Below, one piece after another: positions 56,408 to 64,000 of a DNA stretch of 64,000 nucleotides (within the stretch, counting starts at the first letter, position 1; each line of letters begins with the position of its first letter). A program made the position numbers and the translations under genes. The notes under the pieces are model-generated. The model saw only the letters and a list, made by a program, of their open reading frames with translations. It searched no databases and had not been told where the DNA came from. Source of the stretch: Cardinalis cardinalis (Eukaryota > Chordata > Aves > Passeriformes > Cardinalidae); NCBI GenBank assembly GCA_014549065.1, contig JACDOX010000265.1:186001-250000 (forward strand), in the 5' to 3' direction.

Positions 56408-56703
56408 AATTAATTCATACATGAGAACAGAACTTGCTGTGGAACAGCATTTTGGTTCTTCATGATATATATCCATCCTATATTCTCTAAATATTCTCTA
56501 AATTTGGGTTATTCCCACTTGATTTTGTCATTTTTGTTAATAGGGTTTTCCCATTTTCTTCAAATTTGGCTAAATATATAGTACAGTGGGCATTTACCAA
56601 ATGCTCAAATGAAAAAACAGTGTTCAGTTACTATATATATATATGTAAAATATTATATCCTGTTATTAATAAGCTATTCCATTAAGAAAAATGTTGATAC
56701 ATG
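56408..56703. other. AT-rich spacer
   Basis: It contains a short (TA)n run at 56632-56644; nothing else is assigned. Confidence 0.5.
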
Positions 56704-56738
56704 TGTACCTTTATATAATATGTTTATATAAAGGTACA
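56704..56738. repeat. Perfect 15-bp inverted repeat (hairpin)
   Basis: TGTACCTTTATATAA (56704-56718) is the exact reverse complement of 56724-56738, with a 5-base loop TATGT. It is AT-rich. Confidence 0.85.
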
Positions 56739-58129
56739 TAAAGAAAATGTCCAGAACAGTCAGGGTTCTGTCTATTAAATCTTTCAATATGAACTGTTCT
56801 GTTCTTTGTGGAATACAGTGTTCCTATTATAATTTTGATAGATTAATTTCATTTGCAAGCTTTTTCAAAAATATTTTCCTTGTTGAAATATCTATCTAAA
56901 TAGAAAGTATTCAATTTTTTCTTGCTATTACTATAACTCTATTTGCATCCTAAATTTTCTAGTATTGCAAAACACACAGCAGCATATAGTGATCAGGAAT
57001 AGAGTTGCTGATTTACAGTATTTTGTATTTTCTTTACATTTGAATATATTCCCAAGTCACTCAAAGTATCTCCTTCACTGTCCCTAATTGTCACACTAAT
57101 ATTAATTAATTAACCAGTATAATAACACACTGTGTTGCTATGAAAAAGAAAAGGTGTTGTTAAATAGCAAGTTCTTTTTCATACAGTGGTCCTCTATAGC
57201 AAAATCTGTTTTAAATGGAAGAGAAATACTAGATATAAAACAGAAAAAAAATAAGAGTTGTGTTATACCTCCAGAAAATAATTTTGTAAATGTCATGTAT
57301 CACTTTCAGAAGTTATTGGATTAGCTTTAGTTTGGTCTTTTAGCTCTGGAACTGACATATCCTTTAAATGAACTTCAGCTGGTAAAAATTAACTTGTTTG
57401 AGTTTTGGTAATACAGGAATAAGCCAGGGCTGCTGATAAAAAGAAGTAAGCAGGAAACAGTTCAGCTATATCTCTTAGAAGTAATTTTTAAAAGATAAGA
57501 TACAGGAACCTGTACAATCTGTAAAATGCGCATTTTATTAGTTAATTTGGTTTAAATAACTGAAAAATTTGATATTTCCCAAGGGCTTATCCCTCTGCAT
57601 AAGTTAAATATAGCAAATCTTCTAGTTAAGGAATATACTTCAGAGCCTGGTTTGGACAGTATTGGTACTAAAAAGAAGATGAGGACTAAAAGCCTATTCA
57701 GCATGCAGTCACATTTCTATACTGTACACGTCTGCAAAGTCTTATAAAATTCTATTACAAGGCTATCAAATTTAATCAGCTAGTCAGTTTTAGCCAGTCT
57801 TGCACTCCCTACATCTTAAAGCTGTCATACTAATACAAAACAGGCACCAGCTGTTTCCATTTTTTAAATCTTATTTTGATCACATAAAGAAGTAAAGCAA
57901 AAGATTGCCTTAAGCCAGGCTGGTTTTCTTGCTTGTCGTAAAAGCAACCATTTCCCTTCAATCTTCCTCTTCTTCACAGCTCTGTCGCTGCAATACATGG
58001 AGGTTTCATGAATGTGTGGAAAGGCACACATGGCTTAGTGCTTCAATGGAGGGATACAGGCTCTCTAGAAGGAAAGGTCTGGGAAGGTGAGAAGAGGGAT
58101 TTGTCCTTTATGTGAAACCACTTGATTAC
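56739..58129. other. AT-rich non-coding DNA, nothing assigned
   Basis: No element was recognised. The stretch after about 58010 is less AT-rich and may be the upstream part of the next CR1. Confidence 0.5.
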
Positions 58130-59215
58130 ATGAAGGTCTGTCTCTATTATTTGTCCAGGAATTGGTCAAGAACTTATGGGTAAAGACTAGTGGGCAGCCC
58201 AACACTGATTTTGTAGTCAGAATCCAGTATAGACCTCCTGATCAGGAAGGAGATATGGCCTCACATGCACAGGCCCTGCTTCTTATGGTGGATTTCAGAC
58301 ACCCTAATCTATGCTAGATAGACATACAGCAAGACCAGGTAATTTGAAAGACTTTTATGATGTGTTGAAGACAACTTTTTGTTCCAGGTAACTGAAGAAC
58401 CAGTAAGGAAAGGGGCTCTGCTGGATCTGACATTTGTGAGCAAGAAAAGAACTGGTCAAGGATGTGAAAGTCAGGGTAACCCTTGGCTAGAGTAGCCAGG
58501 AGATGGTGTTCTGAATCCTAAGAGGAAATAGTTTAAGCTTAGTCCTTGGGAATGTGATGGAGAAAATCTACCTGGAATCTAATTCCAAAAACATGAAGGA
58601 CAAGAAGGTGGCCAAGAGTAGTCAGTATGGTTATGCNAAAGAAAAATCTTGTTTCAACAGCCTCAGTGAGGTAATGGTTTGATAGGGAGCAGCAGTTCAC
58701 GCTACTTAATCTCAACTTAGCAAAACTTTCATCCTGACTTCTAATAAACTTCNTATAGAGAGGCTAAGAAAGATAAGGATACAGTGAGGTGAATTGAAAA
58801 GCCACTGAACATCCAGGTCTGGAGAGTTATGCTGAGCAGTGAGGGGCGCAGTTGGAGTCCTGTCACTGGTGTGTCACTATTGTCCCAGGGGTCAATACTG
58901 GGACCAGTACTGTTGCAACTTTTCATGAAGAGCTGGAGGAGAGGGTTTTCCCTCTCAGCAATTTCAAAAATACAGAACTGAGGGGACTGGCTGGTACACC
59001 AGGTTGTGCTGCCTCANAGAGCAGCAACCTTCTCCTTAGGTTTCACAGAAAGAGAGAGATGAATCACATAAAGTTNAGCAAGGGGAAATTCTGTTCTGCA
59101 CATGAGAAGAAAAAAGTTCTGCACATGAGAACAAATAACCACAGACACCTGTGCATACTGAATAGATTACACTGGTTGGAGAATTTTAGGACAGTCCCTT
59201 TTGGGAGAAAACAGT
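58130..59215 (+). mobile_element. CR1 LINE ORF2 fragment with endonuclease and RT motifs, plus strand
   Basis: The most 5' CR1 sequence in the window. Near 58228-58248 a frame reads YRPPDQE, followed at 58285 by MVDFRHPNL, the decayed form of the CR1 endonuclease GDFNHP motif. Then EEPVRKGALLDL (about 58395-58430) matches the conserved end of that domain. Around 58590-58660 the frame KDKKVAKSSQYGYAKEKSC matches the start of the reverse transcriptase. SQGSILGPVL at 58883-58912 matches a conserved RT block. Near 59068 the frame HIKXSKGKFCSAHE corresponds to the later NLMRFN...C.VLH block. Stops, frameshifts and internal deletions shorten the domains, so it is inactive. Unlike the other copies, it lacks the 3' UTR. 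Confidence 0.85.
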
Positions 59216-59596
59216 AAAACATCCTCCACTTACGTGTCTTAATTGCCTTGTTCCATTGTTTTCCTTGGCTCTAAGGTAGCAAATATCTTCCAGGCATGGT
59301 GTGCACTGGTGCAACATAAGTCCAAAAAAAAATATGGTAGAGATATTGCCACATTCAAAATTGTTCATGCCAAAATTAGTAGATGCATTAGGTAAAGACA
59401 GAAGACCATCCCAGCAGCACTATGCAAACTGTGTAAGATTTGAAACTGACTTCATTCCATTTAGATCAGTCTTTTCCTCTCTGANATCTAATTGCCACAT
59501 ATCTTTTTAACTCAACACCAGAAGAAAAATTGGACATTTTCACATATAGGTAAAATCTTACAAAATAAAGGCCTTGTACAATCATGGTTCAGGCCT
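59216..59596. other. Non-coding DNA, nothing assigned
   Basis: Short frames only. The sequences AGGCCTTGTA (59570) and AGGCCTTGTT (59591), just before the LTR, are a small direct repeat. Confidence 0.45.
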
Positions 59597-59970
59597 TGTT
59601 ACTACAACTAAGTATAGCTAACAGCTAGCCTGATAAGTTCCCATGAGAAAAGAATTGTAACAGTGAGAATCAGCTTGCATATCAATCTATTCCTGTGGGA
59701 ACTGATTGCACCTGTGAGGAGAAAGCCTCTTACCTGTGAGAAATTGTTCTTTACCCATGAGACAAATATGTAAACATTCTTAAAGAGAAAAGTTTTGATG
59801 GACATGTACACTGGCAATTACCAACCAATGAAGTGAGTTACAACAAGTTGCTGACCAATTGGAATTAAACATGGTGCCTTCTGATAACTATACAAATATG
59901 AGCTGAGTGTAATAAAGGTTCAGCATGGTGCAAGAAGAAACAGGTGTCTTTGTCCATCTCTACTGTGACA
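59597..59970 (+). mobile_element. Probable solo ERV LTR, plus strand
   Basis: It has LTR organisation: it starts TGTTAC and ends GTGACA (near-inverted ends). It has two CCAAT boxes (ACCAATGAAG about 59823, GACCAATTGG about 59854), a TATA-like CTATACAAATATG (59888), and a polyadenylation signal in GTAATAAAGGTTCAGC (59909), which gives a short U3-R-U5 arrangement of 374 bp. I found no matching target duplication, so the ends could be off by tens of bases. No gag/pol flanks it. Confidence 0.6.
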
Positions 59971-60008
59971 GGATGTGATAACAGTTTTCCACATACTTAG
60001 TCGGAAGG

Positions 60009-60068
60009 AGAAGAGAAGAGAAGAGAAGAGAAGAGAAGAGAAGAGAAGAGAAGAGAAGAGAAGAGAAG
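60009..60068. repeat. (AGAAG)n pentanucleotide microsatellite
   Basis: About 12 perfect units. It is the reverse-complement motif of the TTCTC array at 48216, and it begins 38 bases after the LTR end. Confidence 0.95.
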
Positions 60069-63000
60069 GAATCAGCAGCAAAGTTCCTGGAGGTAAAAGA
60101 ACTTATGGAATTCCTTTCTCCCTCCTCTCTGCGTCATATAAGGCCATGTCTTTTAAGGCTGTCACTTAAGACTTCTTTCCCACATTCTCTATTACCAGAA
60201 AGATGTAGGAAGTTAGTGACAGTGAGAGATGATACAACAAAGTGTATTAAGCTTGGAGGCAGGCTGCAGAACTGAGCTCAGGAATGTAGCATGCATTTTT
60301 TTTTGAAGCAATACCATTCTAATAGCTGTTTTGATTGAACTTGATCAAATTACATCGAATNTGACAGTGCATTCATGCGAAGAATGCAATCCTTAGCTAA
60401 TTATTCANGGAAGCTCACACTAAAGCAGTCAGGCCACCACAGGAGAAAGCCTGGGCTGGACTGGAAAAGAGAATCAGTTCAGCAGCTGTAAAAAACAAGC
60501 AGTCATTCCTTTTTATTTTGGAAATTTTAAATGATGAGCTGTTCAAGGATGCNGAGAGGGAACAAACAAGCTATGAAGAAAAGAAGGAAGAAGGAAGGAA
60601 GCAAAAAATCAGTATATTAGAATAATGAAATTGGAAAGTATTGTTGTCTGCTAGACACTCAAACCTAGGAAATCTAGCAAATAAACTTATACAACAGCTG
60701 TGCCTAATCTTAGCATTTCTGCTGCNATCCAAATTAAATTTAAAACTACACTATCACATGTTAAAGCATTTCCACCCATACTTTAAAAATATGTAAATCT
60801 GAACATGATGTCTCATATTATGCAATAATGTGTGGTCTGGAAGCAGAGAAGATGAAATTGAAATGTTTTGTGTTTTCAAAATGAATTTTAAATGAAACCT
60901 GAATACTATGTGAGTCAGCCACAAAGCGAATTTATTCTTATATCTGTCAGTTCATTTGGTCCCATTTTTCAGCCAAGTAAAAGTATTCCCGGAGTACCTA
61001 TTCTAAAACAAGTATCCAATTTTTTACTTAAAAGGAATGCTTAATGACTGTTTTGGATATCTCTGCTCCTTTAAAATCATACAGCACTAGTTACCACAGC
61101 TCTAATGAACAAACACTTACTAGCTGATAACATCTCTTGGGCCAGTAATGGTTTGGGAAAAGCATTTCCATACCCAAGCAAACTGTGGCAATCACATATT
61201 TATGCTACTATTTTTTTATGTTCCCAGTCTAATTTCAGCTTGCATTAAATACTTCTTAGAGATATGTTTCTATTGCTGTCAAAATAATTTCTTTACAAAC
61301 TTAGAGATGATTCTTGATTATTCGATGTTAAATCTTATCTTCTGTGATATGCTCACTTGGTAACCAGATGCAGTAAGAAAACATTTCTTCTCCTGTGAGA
61401 AGTGTAACTCTATAAAGGAAATAGTGTAAAACCTGCAGCATCATGCTGTCACTTTAGGTTCACACAGGAAAAAAAAAAAAACGAGATGATGTGAAAATTC
61501 TTTGGGAGATGTTAAGGGTTTCAAAACCAGACAATGGTAGCGCCTAAAAGCAGACTCTGGCCTGGTCTAATCCAGTTCTTATTTTTTCTTTCTTTTCTCT
61601 GATAGAGGAGTTCAAAATATTTCTAAGCTCACCTTTACATCAGCTTTGGTCACTTTAAATTCAACCAAAGTAGACAACAATAATTTACCTACAAATTGAA
61701 GGCATCTTCAGAAGTAGTAGAAGGCCATGATTTAAAACCATTTTCTGTTGAACTTAAAACAAGGTTTCAGAATAGGATTTCCCCATGTTCCATGGGATTT
61801 CCCCATGTTTCATGTTGGGCCCTAAGATCCCAGCTGCAGTTTGATTCTATTCATGTCTGTGGAGTGACTCCTTATTGCATTCTAGGACTTATGTTGACCC
61901 ACTCAGTAATATATCCTGCCAGAAAAAATTATGTTTCCTCAACATTCCTCAGAGACTACTCAGTGTACCTTATAGGAAGATACTGGATAAATAATTTAAG
62001 AATTNAAAGATTTTTTTTTGGCCTATATAGTTCAAATTTGCCCTATCTAATAGCAAGTCTTAGAGTTTTTTTCAACAAAAGACTGTGGCTGTCAGACCAA
62101 TATTGATGAGAACTTTGATGTCGTTTTATTTATTAGGTTTTCTTACAAAACTGCTTTCCAGTAAGGAATGGATAGGGAATGGGGTTTAAATTTTAACCTT
62201 TCCTTCCATAGCTTAGGTGGTGAAATAACTAGTAAATCTTATAAAAATGCAGTACCCAGGTTAAAATGATTCAAATTTATGTTTGATAATCCTATCTTTC
62301 CATCTTTGGAAGAAAGCATTGACAGCTAAATTAGGAAATTTTCTTGTCTCCAGNCAGAGGGACTGAAATATCAGATGACGATGAGCTTGAGGTGTAATTG
62401 GCATGGAAAGCACTGGATGGTCATTCTCTGAAATGCTCCTGGGTAATAGCCAATTTCATCACAGGGAACTGTGTGCCCAGAACACCAGAGACTGCTAAAA
62501 GTGAAAATGGTGCAAATGTCCATCCCTCCAGATATTCAGAACCTATGAAAATGTGANCTCTAGTTGTTTCCCTAGAGGAAATGAAGGATTCTTATTTGTC
62601 ACCTGTGTATTCAAGGTGTACACAATGGATCTAATTCCCTCTAAGATTTTACTGCATTCTGAAAACTTTCAGAAAGATTTACTTATCTTTAATCCCTGTT
62701 AATTCCTCAGAAATACTTATACGACAATTTCATTTGCTGTTGTCCCATGTATGTGTGATACAGTCACATGCCAGGATATCAAATTTCTCTGCTAAACTAA
62801 AGAATAATATACGGCAATATTTGTCTAAGTTTGATTAACTTAGAAATTTATTGTAATTTCTACAGAAGTGGTACAACAATAATGTATCTGTAGGATGTGT
62901 TCTCTCTTATTCACATTGTTTTCTCTTGTTCTTTCAATTTAAATAAATGGCTTGTTATCTAAAGGACAATCTTCTGGACAAGGTTTTGCATAACAATTTC

Positions 63001-64000
63001 TTTTAAATAATAATTTCTTTTGCATCTGTCATATTATTTTCCCTTTTTCTTTTAATTTTGAAATTAATCTTTCTTCAAAAAAATTTAAAATTTGGTGGGG
63101 ATTCTTAAATTTTCTAGATACACTTGCTTAAAGCAAACACAGTTAAANATAGTTATTTATTTTCTCATGATCCAGTTCCATATCTCTGGACAGCAGATCA
63201 AATTACCAATAATTTGATTAAATGGAAGTCATTATATGTAAAATAGGAAAGCTTCTCCATAATACAATAAGAATGGATAAAANTCAATATATAACAACAT
63301 AATTTCAGAGGCAATTGCTGAACTCTGAAAAAACACTTTGCTTAAATATACATGTAATTATGTTTATGGCATAGTTGAAGAAATATTCATAAAAATAGTT
63401 TATTTCCTTGTAGCTAATTCTGGAAAACCCCCTGATAGGATTTTCCTCCATATTATTTTCTCTAAGAGAATTTGTTATTTGTCTAACATTCAGAAAAAGA
63501 ACCAGCTACTTAAAGATCTTCAATTCTGATGTGTTTTTGTAATGCACAAACATTTTGAAGGATTGCCTACTCTGAATATTATCTTTTGACTGCTTCTTAC
63601 AGCATCAGTGAGGAAAGAGAAAAAGTGATTTAGGATTTCCCAAGAATTCCACTTTATTTTCCAAAAGTGAATTTGTCTCTTGTGTGTATTATATAAATAA
63701 ATAGATAATGTAGAGGGAGTAATTTCCAAAGAAAATGCCACCTTTCCACTTGCCTTTTTGATTGCAAGTAATTATACTTGCAAATAACTGGTGGTTTTTT
63801 ACAAGTACTTAGATGTCTAAGTACCAGATTGGGCCCACCAAAGAAGTAATTAGACACAAATGTGCAATAAAATGAGTCCTCAATTAATTGCAGATTTGAA
63901 AATGCAACACAGAAGTGGAAATTTAGCTACAATATAATTGAATAGGAGAGAGAAAAGAAGAAATCCTTATATGGCAAATCATATATTCCATTATATCTGT
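60069..64000. other. AT-rich non-coding DNA, nothing assigned
   Basis: A perfect head-to-tail 20-bp duplication with one difference (GGATTTCCCCATGTTCCATG) lies at 61775-61794 and 61795-61814. An A13 run lies at about 61469-61481. A 136-codon frame at 61696-62106 contains that duplication and an N codon and has no known domain. Nothing else is assigned. Confidence 0.5.

Noticed and set aside
61696..62106. 136-codon plus-strand frame
   Set aside because: It contains a 20-bp tandem duplication and an N codon; no domain recognised.

Overview
The window looks like non-coding DNA from a bird nucleus, most likely a songbird (passerine). The evidence is AT-rich single-copy sequence, CR1-type LINEs as the only LINE class I recognise, avian-type endogenous retrovirus LTRs (two of them of kinds I associate with passerines), and no mammalian SINEs. 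I found no convincing protein-coding exon, tRNA, rRNA or other RNA gene. The longest open frames (up to about 160 codons) are chance frames, reads through simple repeats, or decayed CR1 and LTR sequence. The window could be intergenic or lie inside one very large intron; the sequence alone cannot tell.

Layout. 1-2200 is AT-rich with no assignment. 2203-2237 is a perfect hairpin abutting a minus-strand CR1 (to about 3110), followed by a short unclassified repeat (3222-3420). 5261-6210 is a full-length but old plus-strand LTR. 6.2-11.5 kb is unassigned. 11.5-15.5 kb is a less AT-rich mosaic that contains an unclassified repeat (about 14011-14767, resuming at 15440) split by a minus-strand ERVL-like LTR (14768-15434) with inverted ends and a 5-bp target-site duplication. 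15.5-24.5 kb is unassigned. 24520-25885 is a CR1 inserted into another CR1. 28965-29750 is a plus-strand CR1. 31.3-33.4 kb has a CR1 tail fragment and several short tandem duplications. 37690-38236 is an ERVL-type LTR, and 39606-39989 is a solo LTR with a perfect 6-bp target duplication. 43395-43494 is a run of exactly 100 T just upstream of a plus-strand CR1 (43562-44285). A TTCTC pentanucleotide array at 48216-48308 runs into a 377-base assembly gap. 54913-55675 is a second LTR of the same family as the one at 5261. 56.3-56.8 kb has two short hairpins. 58130-59215 is a CR1 fragment that still shows endonuclease and reverse-transcriptase motifs. 59597-59970 is a probable LTR, followed by a pentanucleotide array (60009-60068).

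No genes work together here. The content is a record of successive transposon insertions, from which a partial order can be read: CR1 into CR1, and LTR into an older repeat. I found no new biological system. The items most worth checking are the nested insertions, the LTRs with intact target duplications, the hairpins, the 100-T tract and the unclassified repeat shared by 3.2 kb and 14.6 kb. Repeat family names were assigned by recognising sequence, not by a database search, so they are given at class level.
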